Shown: positions 1 through 5,694 of the stretch, one piece after another
How the letters are laid out: each line of letters starts with the position of its first letter
Numbering within the stretch: the first letter of the stretch is position 1
From: Pseudomonadota bacterium
Lineage (GTDB): Bacteria > Pseudomonadota > Alphaproteobacteria > Azospirillales > Azospirillaceae
Assembly (NCBI GenBank): GCA_023412175.1
Contig: JAEYOB010000029.1
Coordinates: 1-7,268, forward strand
DNA length: 7,268 nt
Reading direction: 5' to 3'
Translations under genes and position numbers: made by a program
The notes under the pieces: model-generated
The model's database searches: none
Told to the model about the DNA's origin: nothing
The model's input: only the letters and a program-made list of their open reading frames with translations

Positions 1-81
1 CTCAGTCCCACTCGGATGTTGTGTTCGCATCTGAATACCGCCATCTGTGGCCCCATCGAACATTCGTGAAAGAAGCCCACG

Positions 82-687
82 TTGAGTGAAGAACTGAAGA
101 ACGTTGCTACTACCGTTAAGTGGTTTAAAGCGGATAAGGGGTATGGGTTTGTCCGCTTTGTTGATGGTACGGGAGAAGCCTTTCTCCACTCGTCCGTACT
201 CACGTCCCTGGGGGACGTCGTCATCGCCGAGGGTATGGCCGTTATCTGCGACGTCGCCGAGGGGCAGAAGGGCCCGCAGGTGATCGCCATTCACGCTGTG
301 ACGCCTGGAGCAGGCCAGGAGGCCAGACCGCGGCAGCGTGCTCAGCGTGGGCGACAGCGAGGGCCGGAACCCGGCAACGATGCGCAAGCGGCAGGACAGG
401 CGGCAGTGCAGGCCATTCCGCGGCGGACGGCCCGCCTGGACCGGCCGCGCGAGGCAAGGGCTCCGTCCGTTGAGCTGACGCTCGGTACGGTGCGCTGGTA
501 CAATCTGGACAGCCAGTCCGGGATCATCGACCCCGCTGACGGCGGCGAGGGCGTCTTCTTCGATCGCATCACATTGCGGGAGGGAGGGCTCGAGATTGTT
601 GCCGATGGTGAAGACGTGCGGTTCACCGCTCGACACACCCCCGAAGGTGCGGTGGCGAGCTACGTCGAGTTGGCCCCTGCCAGTTGA
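82..687 (+). CDS. Double cold-shock-domain protein
   Basis: A 201-residue protein with two cold-shock (OB-fold, single-stranded nucleic acid binding) domains joined by a basic, Gln/Arg-rich linker. Domain 1 (about residues 10-73) carries both canonical motifs: RNP1 as KGYGFV at 19-24 and RNP2 as AFLHSSV at 33-39. Domain 2 (about 133-197) begins GTVRWY, but its RNP1 position reads QSGIID and its RNP2 position VFFDRIT, so most aromatic/basic binding residues are gone. Proteins of about 200 residues with two such domains are common in Alphaproteobacteria and are presumed RNA chaperones or regulators of RNA structure in the cytoplasm. The start is TTG at 82; no in-frame ATG lies near it and the domain begins nine residues later. 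A weak AGAAG about 7 nt upstream may serve as ribosome binding site. The first ~50 codons are visibly richer in A/T than the rest. The family call is secure; the role is inferred. Confidence 0.9.
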   Translation: MSEELKNVATTVKWFKADKGYGFVRFVDGTGEAFLHSSVLTSLGDVVIAEGMAVICDVAEGQKGPQVIAIHAVTPGAGQEARPRQRAQRGRQRGPEPGNDAQAAGQAAVQAIPRRTARLDRPREARAPSVELTLGTVRWYNLDSQSGIIDPADGGEGVFFDRITLREGGLEIVADGEDVRFTARHTPEGAVASYVELAPAS

Positions 688-788
688 GACAGGCTGGAAC
701 GTTTAGCGAGTGACTACGCGAGGTTCCGGCTGATGCCGCCCGCTGGGACGCAAATAACGGACGCTTTTTGGCGCAGGCCGGCAGATCT

Positions 789-813
789 GGTCCAGGAGGT
801 TCCCTCCTGGACC
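789..813. repeat. Perfect 11-bp inverted repeat, 3-nt loop
   Basis: Arms GGTCCAGGAGG (789-799) and CCTCCTGGACC (803-813) pair perfectly around the loop TTC. This is a very stable hairpin about 100 bp after the cold-shock stop codon. It lacks a downstream T-run, so it could be a factor-assisted terminator, an RNA 3'-end protector, or an intergenic palindromic repeat. Confidence 0.75.
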
Positions 814-820
814 TCCATCC

Positions 821-870
821 ATTGAACCACCGCTGACACCCCCAGTTCGAGCACCGGCGGATGGTTCAAT
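821..870. repeat. Inverted repeat with 9-bp perfect arms, extended past a bulge
   Basis: ATTGAACCA (821-829) pairs with TGGTTCAAT (862-870). Pairing continues as CCGC (830-833) with GCGG (857-860) past a single bulged A at 861, giving 13 pairs around a loop of about 23 nt. Its A/T-containing arms stand out from the GC-rich surroundings. Function unknown; it could be a protein-binding dyad or a structured RNA 3' end. Confidence 0.6.
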
Positions 871-875
871 CTTCC

Positions 876-892
876 GCGTCATGTCATGACGC
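876..892. repeat. 17-bp near-perfect palindrome
   Basis: GCGTCATG (876-883) and CATGACGC (885-892) flank a single T. It is the third dyad in about 100 bp. As RNA it folds into a 7-bp stem with a GTC loop, followed by TATTCTTG, which is a poor terminator tail. As DNA its symmetry would suit a dimeric regulator. Confidence 0.55.
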
Positions 893-970
893 TATTCTTG
901 CCTGCAAAAAATACGGAGGGAGGGGGGAGGGCCAGGCACGTGCTTTCCGGCCCGACACGTGACGGCAACC

Positions 971-998
971 GCACCCCTCCATGGGCACCCCTCCATGG
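971..998. repeat. Exact 14-bp tandem duplication
   Basis: The word GCACCCCTCCATGG occurs twice back to back, at 971-984 and 985-998. It lies in non-coding sequence and looks like a small slippage or duplication event. Confidence 0.85.
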
Positions 999-1105
999 AT
1001 AGACGGACGGCAAACCACCGGGGTTGGCCGGGCATGCGCTGCCGAACCGGGGCCAGCGAAACCGGCTTGACCCACAGAATGCGGTGGCGGATTGAGCCGT
1101 GCGCC

Positions 1106-1183
1106 ATCCGCGCCGATTCCAGGCGCCGGGAAAACGGCGGAATTGCCGGCATCTGTGGACACTCCACCAGAATCGGCGCGGAT
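1106..1183. repeat. Inverted pair of the ATCSGCGCSGAT word downstream of the LysM gene
   Basis: ATCCGCGCCGATT at 1106-1118 is the exact reverse complement of AATCGGCGCGGAT at 1171-1183, with 52 bp between the arms. The right arm ends three bases before the LysM stop codon, which occupies 1187-1189 on the minus strand. The same word recurs many times in the gap upstream of the LysM gene. In a minus-strand transcript the pair could form a large stem-loop at the 3' end. Confidence 0.75.
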
Positions 1184-1186
1184 TCC

Positions 1187-3064
1187 TCACCCCTCGATCG
1201 GAATGCAGATCTGCCCCCGGCTCAGCGGGAGGTTCGGCGCCGTCGGCTCAAGGCCGGGGTTGCCCTCATAAATCCGTTCAAGGCGCAATCCGAGACGCTG
1301 CGCCGCCCGGGCGAGCGTCTCACCATGCCTGACCTCCGCGAGCCTCTGGCCTTGAGCGCATGGTGCCGGTCCGGGCTCGTCATCAAGCCGCGCGGACGCG
1401 GGCTGGACAGGTTTGGCCGGCGGCTTGGGAGGAACCGACACGGGCGCTGCCGCCATCTTCAGAGACTTGGCCTGCTCGATCAACTGTGCCTCACGCTGGG
1501 CCGCCCGCTCCAACATCCGCATCGCCTCGTCCAGGGCGGCGGCCAGCATCTCCGCGTCCGCCGCTCGCGTCGCCGGTGGAGTTGTCTCCGGCTTCGGCGG
1601 ATCCGGCTCGGCCTCCCTCGCCACCAGACCCGGAACGGACGGGGCGGGCGGTACCGCAGTTGGCGAAGCCGACGGCGGGACTGCATGAGATGGTGGAGCG
1701 GCCACTGGGTCGGCGGCTTTCGGCGTCGGCCCCCCTGTTGCGGTCTCCTTCGCCACGTCCTCCTTGGACGTGTCGAGCAACCCGAAAAGATCGCTGCCCG
1801 CCGAGGCACCGCCCTGTGACGTAAGTGCGGCGGACGCTGAGACCGCCGACTTCGCCGGAGACCGCGCGGGAAGTGAGGCAGGGGGCAAGGAAGCGGCCTC
1901 GGAAACGACGGCACTGCCGCCATTGCCGGCAGAACCAGCCGTGGTCTTCCCGGCCGTTTCCGTCGTCCCCGGAAGCGGATCGACGCTCGACGCATTGGTC
2001 AGCGCCGACTGACGCGCATCGTCGCCGGAGATCTGGCTCGACCCGGCCTCCGCCGAGGACACCAGGCCAGGCAGGGGTCCCACCACCTCGCCTGCACCCG
2101 GCGTGCCGAGAGATGGCGCCGGCAGGGCCATGCGCGGCGCCTCCGCCGTGCTCTCGCGCGCGCCCATACCCTGCGACATCACCAGCGCCAGGCCGCTCGC
2201 GGCGAAGCAGCCGATCGCCGAGGCGACGGCGATCCGTCGCGCCTTGCCCGCACGGCCTCCGCCGAGACGCGTCGCCACGCGGGCCCAGAAGCCCCGCGGC
2301 GCCTCCTCGTCCGGACGGGCCGGGGCGGACAACCTCGGTCCGGCATCGATGCCTCCCAGATCGTTCGGCGCCGGAGCGCTCCCTTCAAGACCGGCGACGC
2401 CGACCGGACTGGACCGGTCGGCCGGCCGCGCGCTGGACAGCTCGGCGGTCAGCCGCTTCACCTCGGCACGCAGATCGTCGGCTTCGGTGTGGGCGCCTTT
2501 GAGAGCAGCTTCGACGTGGGCCCTCGCGTCCCGCTCGGCCGCAAGCAGCTCGCCGGCGGCATCGGCCTCCTCCTGCAGCACCTGCATCTTCAGGTGCAGC
2601 CGCTGCAACTCCTGCGGATCGGCGTTTCCAGCCGCACGGGACGTCAGGAGCTCTTCTTCGGCACTCGCGCGGGCCCGCCTTTCCCGCTCCAGATCCTCCT
2701 CGGCCTCGATGAGGAGACTGCGCTGGACGACGTCGACCCCCAGATCGGCCAAGGCCGCCACAACGTCACCGGTGCTCCGTGCGTCAAGCGCCGCCAGCAG
2801 CGCGCCAGCCTTATGATCCGGCTCACGAGCTGACACCGCGTCCGGATAGGCGACCAGCAGAGCACGCAGCAGCTCGACGGAACTGGCGTGAGAACATTCG
2901 CGGGAGATCTCGCCGATGCGCTTCGCAAGCTCCCTGCCTGCCGCAGAGCCGTTGAAATTGAAGCGCACCCATCCCTTATCGCGCGCCTGCTGTTCCCAAC
3001 GCTCACGCGCCTCCCGCTTGCGCGCCTCTTCGGCGTCGCTGGTGGTGCTGGCTTGATCCGTCAT
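1187..3064 (-). CDS. Membrane-anchored coiled-coil protein with C-terminal LysM domain
   Basis: A 625-residue protein. The N-terminus is highly charged (residues 1-35). Residues 35-112 form a predicted compact helical region containing GWVRFNFNGS. Residues ~115-212 are rich in Glu, Arg, Leu and Ala with coiled-coil character. A single hydrophobic span lies at ~278-297, preceded by a basic stretch (RAGKARR), which predicts the N-terminus inside. A long low-complexity Pro/Ala/Ser/Thr-rich region follows, with a short second helix rich in Glu/Gln before the end. The last 57 residues are a LysM domain: HGETLARAAQ near its start, then IYEGNPGL and LSRGQICIP. LysM domains bind N-acetylglucosamine polymers such as peptidoglycan, so the tail probably contacts the cell wall. 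The frame stays open upstream to 3538, but that extension is repeat-rich and has no family character, so I place the start at the ATG whose complement is at 3062-3064. Its ribosome binding site is weak; GGAGGAG lies about 30 nt upstream. FimV has LysM and coil parts in a different order. Biological role unknown. Confidence 0.8.
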   Translation of the reverse strand: MTDQASTTSDAEEARKREARERWEQQARDKGWVRFNFNGSAAGRELAKRIGEISRECSHASSVELLRALLVAYPDAVSAREPDHKAGALLAALDARSTGDVVAALADLGVDVVQRSLLIEAEEDLERERRARASAEEELLTSRAAGNADPQELQRLHLKMQVLQEEADAAGELLAAERDARAHVEAALKGAHTEADDLRAEVKRLTAELSSARPADRSSPVGVAGLEGSAPAPNDLGGIDAGPRLSAPARPDEEAPRGFWARVATRLGGGRAGKARRIAVASAIGCFAASGLALVMSQGMGARESTAEAPRMALPAPSLGTPGAGEVVGPLPGLVSSAEAGSSQISGDDARQSALTNASSVDPLPGTTETAGKTTAGSAGNGGSAVVSEAASLPPASLPARSPAKSAVSASAALTSQGGASAGSDLFGLLDTSKEDVAKETATGGPTPKAADPVAAPPSHAVPPSASPTAVPPAPSVPGLVAREAEPDPPKPETTPPATRAADAEMLAAALDEAMRMLERAAQREAQLIEQAKSLKMAAAPVSVPPKPPAKPVQPASARLDDEPGPAPCAQGQRLAEVRHGETLARAAQRLGLRLERIYEGNPGLEPTAPNLPLSRGQICIPIEG

Positions 3065-3149
3065 CCCAAGGCGCGCCCGGTCTCTGCAATGTTTCTCCTC
3101 CGGCCAATCTACCACGCCCGGAATCGCCGTTTCATGCACCGGCGCGCGG

Positions 3150-3191
3150 ATCGGCGCGGATTCTCCCGACCGGCGCGCAATCGGCGCCGAT
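3150..3191. repeat. Two ATCSGCGCSGAT words just upstream of the LysM gene
   Basis: ATCGGCGCGGAT at 3150-3161 (followed by TTC) and the perfect palindrome ATCGGCGCCGAT at 3180-3191 lie about 85-130 bp upstream of the LysM start codon. Their centres are 30 bp apart, close to three helical turns. This is a suitable place for an operator of the minus-strand gene, though no regulator is known to me for this word. Confidence 0.6.
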
Positions 3192-3573
3192 GATGACGGT
3201 CCCCGTCCGCTGACCTGCGCCGCTCGGTGAACAGGCCGTCGAACCGCGACCGCTGCGAGCGTCTCCCCGCCGTTCCCGCGGCACGCACCACATGCCCCAC
3301 CAGCCGGGGGCGAGCCGCGACGCGACGCCGGACGGGACGCGGACACGCGCGGACGTCCATCCGTGTCCGCCGCATCCCGGGCCGCTCCGCGACGGCGCCA
3401 GGACCGCTTTCCCTCATCCGGTCGCACCCGCCACGACCGCTGCCGCAGCCCTGGCCCGATACAACCATTGCGCGACATTCCTTTCACAAGCGGGCTTCGG
3501 AATCCGGCAGGTGATGGTCCTCCGCTACCTCTCCGCAACCGGAACCGGGACCGGCGGACGCGACGGCCGGATC

Positions 3574-3705
3574 ATCGGCGCGGATTCGCCCACCTGCATC
3601 CGCGCCGATGCAGCGCGGATGTCGGTCTATCCACGCCGATGGAAGGCGCATCCGCGCGGATTCCCTGACCGCATCGGCGCCGATTCCGCGCCGATCCGCG
3701 CGGAT
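3574..3705. repeat. Dense array of ATCSGCGCSGAT palindromic words
   Basis: Exact matches start at 3574, 3598, 3650, 3673 and 3694. One-mismatch copies start at 3629 (ATCCACGCCGAT) and 3684 (TTCCGCGCCGAT), and a more diverged copy lies near 3609-3620. Those at 3650 and 3694 (ATCCGCGCGGAT) and 3673 (ATCGGCGCCGAT) are perfect 12-bp palindromes. Most copies are followed by TTC. Successive start-to-start distances are 24, 31, 21, 23, 11 and 10 bp, mostly near multiples of one helical turn. Further one-mismatch copies lie at 3966-3977 and 3999-4010. This could be an operator array, a nucleoid-protein site cluster, or an expanded intergenic repeat family. Confidence 0.75.
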
Positions 3706-4050
3706 TCATCGAGACTACGACCGTAGGGCGAGCTGACCGACGAACCCGCCGATCATCGATTCTGCGCCACCCAACCCGCTGGCGGAAGACGGACGGCCGC
3801 TGGACAGGGACGGACGTCCACCATTGTCCCCCGCAAGGATGCGTCACTTTCCGATGGCCTTCCGCCAGCCGGTCCGATGCCGCGGCGAGTCGGCCGCGAC
3901 CGCGCTCCGGATAGCGCGCGTCACCACCACAGCGAGAAGCCCATAATCCAGGTTGGGCCGTGTGCATCGACGCCGATTCCGCGGCAGGCTTATGAAAGAT
4001 CCGCGCGGTTCACATCAAGGCACTCCTCGATTATCGGGGTCCGAGTAGCA

Positions 4051-4519
4051 GCTGATACCGTTGGCGAATTCGCCGTTCAGCTCAGGCTGCGGGTTTGAGG
4101 GCGGCAAAGCGCGAGGTTCGCGTCGGGGCGAGCGGCCCGCCACGCAGCCAGGCATCGAGGCGCACGACGTTCAGGGCGGCCGCGGTGGCGACGTGCTGCA
4201 GGCGGGTCTTGGCCAAGCCGACGTAGCGCACGCGCCGCAGCCCGCAGAGCCGAACCGCCTGCGACAGGCAACCCTCAATGCCGGCGCGGACACCGTAGAG
4301 CGCCAGCCACTCCGGCGTCTGTTGGCGCTGGCGCATGTCCTGGACCGCCTCGTGGTAACCGGCCACGCGGAAAGTCAGCTCGCGCGGCGCGGTCTTGGCG
4401 CGGGTGCACAGCGAGCGGGCCGGACAGGCCCGGCAGGCCTGGCCCGGGAAGCCGACATGCACGACCTCATTGCCCCAGCGGTCCGTCAGCGGCCCCCAAC
4501 CCGTGCGCGCCATGGACAC
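4051..4519 (-). mobile_element. 3' remnant of an IS1182-family insertion sequence
   Basis: The stretch holds the transposase 3' end and its short downstream flank. The flank contains the 12-bp palindrome GGCGAATTCGCC (4063-4074) beside GATACCGTT, which I take as the likely right end of the element. No matching left end or target duplication can be seen. The other border, near 4510-4520, is where transposase similarity stops. Both limits are approximate. Confidence 0.5.
4082..4519 (-). pseudogene. Truncated IS1182-family transposase (C-terminal part)
   Basis: The 145-residue open frame matches the C-terminal part of IS1182-type DDE transposases. It has the zinc-ribbon-like CRACPARSLCTRA segment (first Cys about residue 32), a linker with HEAVQDMRQRQQ, then YGVRAGIEGCLSQAVR, which includes the conserved Glu of the catalytic triad, then GLRRVRYVGLAKTRLQH and the family's usual ending. 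Full-length members are roughly 450-550 residues, so the N-terminal two thirds with the two catalytic Asp residues are missing. Similarity begins at TGWGPLTDRWGNEV, close to the only possible start (GTG at 4519), and the frame meets a stop about 14 codons further upstream. It cannot be an active transposase. It sits just upstream of the cytochrome cluster, back to back with its first gene. Confidence 0.8.
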
Positions 4520-4547
4520 GAATCCGAACGGTGGATGAGCGCTCCAT

Positions 4548-4579
4548 TCAGGCTTGGCTCAGGTTGCCTCTTCCATAGT
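4548..4579 (+). promoter_or_regulatory. Possible response-regulator box and promoter of the cytochrome cluster
   Basis: TCAGGCTTG (4548-4556) is followed 11 bp later by TCAGGTTGC (4559-4567). This is a direct repeat with the one-turn period typical of OmpR-family binding sites. A possible -10 element, CATAGT, lies at 4574-4579, and the first gene starts at 4625. No good -35 hexamer at normal spacing is visible, as would suit an activator-dependent promoter. The link to the response regulator at the far end of the cluster is inference. Confidence 0.3.
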
Positions 4580-4624
4580 GCCATCATCGGAGACCAACGC
4601 GCTCCGGCAGAGGAAGAGGACACC

Positions 4625-5029
4625 ATGCAGAAAACAATCGCACTCGCCGCCCTCGCGCTCGCCGCACTGGCCGGTACCGCCCATGCCGACGACGACCGTC
4701 GCTGGACCGCGGCGCTGTCCGGCCCACAGCCGATCATAGACGTGCTGAAGGCCGGTGGCGGAACCACCGCCGGCACCGTGTCGAAGGTGGCGGCAACCTG
4801 GTTCACGCTCACCGATGGCCGCGACCAGATCGACGTCACCACCAAGGGATTCCTTCCGGAGGGGCTGGAGGCCGGGCAGCAGGTCACGGTGGTCGGTGGC
4901 GTCCGTCAGGGAGCCATCCGCGCCAGCCAAGTCATCCGCGAGGACGGCAGCGCCTTCGGCCGCGACGTCAACCGCTGGAGCCGTGATGGTGAGCGCCGCC
5001 GCGACCGGCGCCACCACGACGACGACTGA
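4625..5029 (+). CDS. Exported OB-fold (BOF-like) small protein
   Basis: A 134-residue protein beginning with a clear Sec signal peptide: MQK, then an Ala/Leu-rich core and cleavage predicted after AHA at residue 21. The mature part has an OB-fold-like beta-barrel pattern at about 48-107: AGTVSKV, TWFTLTDG, IDVTTKGFLPEGLEAGQQVTV, then GAIRASQVI. This resembles bacterial OB-fold (BOF/YgiW-type) or DUF5666-type periplasmic proteins. The tail (about 113-134) is strongly charged and ends in HHDDD, which might bind a metal. The start has a good ribosome binding site (AGAGGA about 6 nt upstream). The gene is first in the cytochrome cluster, with only 7 nt to the next start. Such proteins may bind small ligands or cations in the periplasm. 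No specific role in heme electron transfer is established that I know of. Confidence 0.75.
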   Translation: MQKTIALAALALAALAGTAHADDDRRWTAALSGPQPIIDVLKAGGGTTAGTVSKVAATWFTLTDGRDQIDVTTKGFLPEGLEAGQQVTVVGGVRQGAIRASQVIREDGSAFGRDVNRWSRDGERRRDRRHHDDD

Positions 5030-5036
5030 GCGGGCC

Positions 5037-5162
5037 ATGCTGAAGCGCATGCTCGTCCACGGGCTGGCCGCCGCCGCGCTCATCGCGGTTCTGGCGGCCG
5101 CCTACCAGCTGGGCAGCCCGGCTCCGTCCGGGCGGCCCTCCCTCGCCGCACACCACGAATGA
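5037..5162 (+). CDS. 41-residue single-span membrane protein
   Basis: The short frame begins MLKRMLVHGL and has one hydrophobic stretch (about residues 5-25, rich in Ala/Leu/Ile), then a Pro/Ser/Gly-rich tail ending AAHHE. The basic N-terminus predicts N-in topology, either as a membrane anchor or as an uncleaved signal. It starts 7 nt after the OB-fold gene, and its stop codon overlaps an ATG by ATGA, so it fits the operon tightly. I do not recognise a family. The two His residues at the periplasmic end could contact heme or metal, but that is speculation. A chance frame cannot be excluded, since its own ribosome binding site is weak. Confidence 0.55.
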   Translation: MLKRMLVHGLAAAALIAVLAAAYQLGSPAPSGRPSLAAHHE

Positions 5163-5179
5163 ACCGGAGGAGGCCAGTC

Positions 5180-5674
5180 ATGGCCGCCCGCAAGCCGACC
5201 CGCGCCGAGATGGCGTTTCTGCTGCTGTTCCACGCCACGCTGTCCGGCGCGTTCCTGGTGTCCTATCTGACCGGCGACGAGGACACCTACCGCATGCACG
5301 TCTTCTCCGGATACACGGCGCTCACTGCGCTGGCGGCGCGCGCCCTGGCCGGGCTGACGGCCGCGGAGGGCAGCCCCCTGCGCTTCCCGCGCCCAGACGC
5401 CGCGGACCTCCGTCGCTGGCTGGGTGGGCTGGCCGGCGGCGATCCGCAGGCCCGGGCTGTGCGCAGCCCATTGATCCCGTGGATGGCCGCGGCGCTGCTG
5501 ATCGGCACCGGCCTCACCGCGCTGTCCGGCGCCATTGCCGACGTCGTCACCACGGTGGAGGACCTGCACGAGGGGCTCGGCGAGGCAATGCCGTGGATCG
5601 TCCTCGCCCACGTCGGCCTCGTCTTCGCCCTGCACTGGCTGAAGCGCCCCCGCCCGCTTCGCGCCCCGACCTGA
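5180..5674 (+). CDS. Cytochrome b561 family membrane protein
   Basis: A 164-residue integral membrane protein of the bacterial cytochrome b561 / Ni-Fe hydrogenase b-subunit type. Four hydrophobic helices are visible: about 11-30, 40-60, 98-120 and 136-153. Candidate heme-ligand histidines are H18 (LFHATLS), H40 (RMHVFSGY), H130 (DLHEGLGE), H144 (LAHVGL) and H152 (ALHWLK). This pattern matches small b561 proteins that ligate one or two b hemes and pass electrons from the quinone pool to periplasmic partners. An in-frame ATG at 5159 overlaps the preceding stop, but the strong AGGAGG at 5167-5172, 7 nt before the ATG at 5180, decides the start. The next gene begins 20 nt downstream. Together with SHP and DHC this gives the electron-transfer set described in Rhodobacter sphaeroides, so it is probably the membrane electron donor to DHC. 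Confidence 0.85.
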   Translation: MAARKPTRAEMAFLLLFHATLSGAFLVSYLTGDEDTYRMHVFSGYTALTALAARALAGLTAAEGSPLRFPRPDAADLRRWLGGLAGGDPQARAVRSPLIPWMAAALLIGTGLTALSGAIADVVTTVEDLHEGLGEAMPWIVLAHVGLVFALHWLKRPRPLRAPT

Positions 5675-5694
5675 ACCGACACGGACCACGCTCC

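Larger units (their letters stand above)
688..1186. other. Gene-free gap between the cold-shock gene and the convergent LysM gene
   Basis: No open frame here has recognisable protein character. The interval separates two convergent genes. It contains three inverted repeats (789-813, 821-870, 876-892), an exact 14-bp tandem duplication (971-998) and an inverted pair of a 13-bp word (1106-1118 and 1171-1183), the second lying three bases from the LysM stop codon. I see no hairpin followed by a clear T-run for either gene. A six-base A-run at 906-911 (T-run on the minus strand) is present but is not directly preceded by a strong stem. Confidence 0.6.
3065..4050. other. Gene-free region rich in short GC palindromes, upstream of the LysM gene
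   Basis: About 1 kb without a credible gene. Long open frames exist on both strands, as expected at this GC content, but their translations are Arg/Pro/Ala-rich and match no family I recognise. One reads as repeated IGADS/IRADS units because it crosses the palindromic words. The LysM promoter should lie near the low-coordinate end, but I see no convincing -35/-10 pair. The main content is the ATCSGCGCSGAT array annotated separately. Confidence 0.6.

Noticed and set aside
937..961. CACGTG pair and A-run at 906-911 as the LysM terminator
   Set aside because: The stem is only 6 bp with a 13-nt loop, and the minus-strand T-run is more than 20 nt further on.
959..1819. Plus-strand 286-codon frame antisense to the LysM gene
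   Set aside because: It is the shadow of the LysM coding strand; the opposite strand carries the recognisable LysM domain and linker.
3065..3538. Upstream extension of the LysM reading frame by 158 codons
   Set aside because: The frame is open, but the extension is Arg/Pro/Gly-rich, crosses the palindromic words and has no domain character. The ATG at 3062-3064 begins a normal charged N-terminus.
3574..3705. Repeat array as a CRISPR
   Set aside because: Units are 12-15 bp with irregular 0-20 bp gaps in either orientation, with no uniform repeats or spacers and no cas gene nearby.
3292..3726. Plus-strand 144-codon frame with IGADS/IRADS peptide repeats
   Set aside because: The repeats are translations of the DNA palindromes. 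Composition is typical of chance frames in GC-rich DNA and no family is recognisable.
3572..3967. Minus-strand 131-codon frame upstream of the LysM gene
   Set aside because: Arg-rich low-complexity translation, no motif, and it overlaps the repeat array.
4061..4624. N-terminal extension of the OB-fold gene back to 4061
   Set aside because: The extension runs antisense through the transposase remnant. The ATG at 4625 has a good ribosome binding site and is followed directly by a signal peptide.
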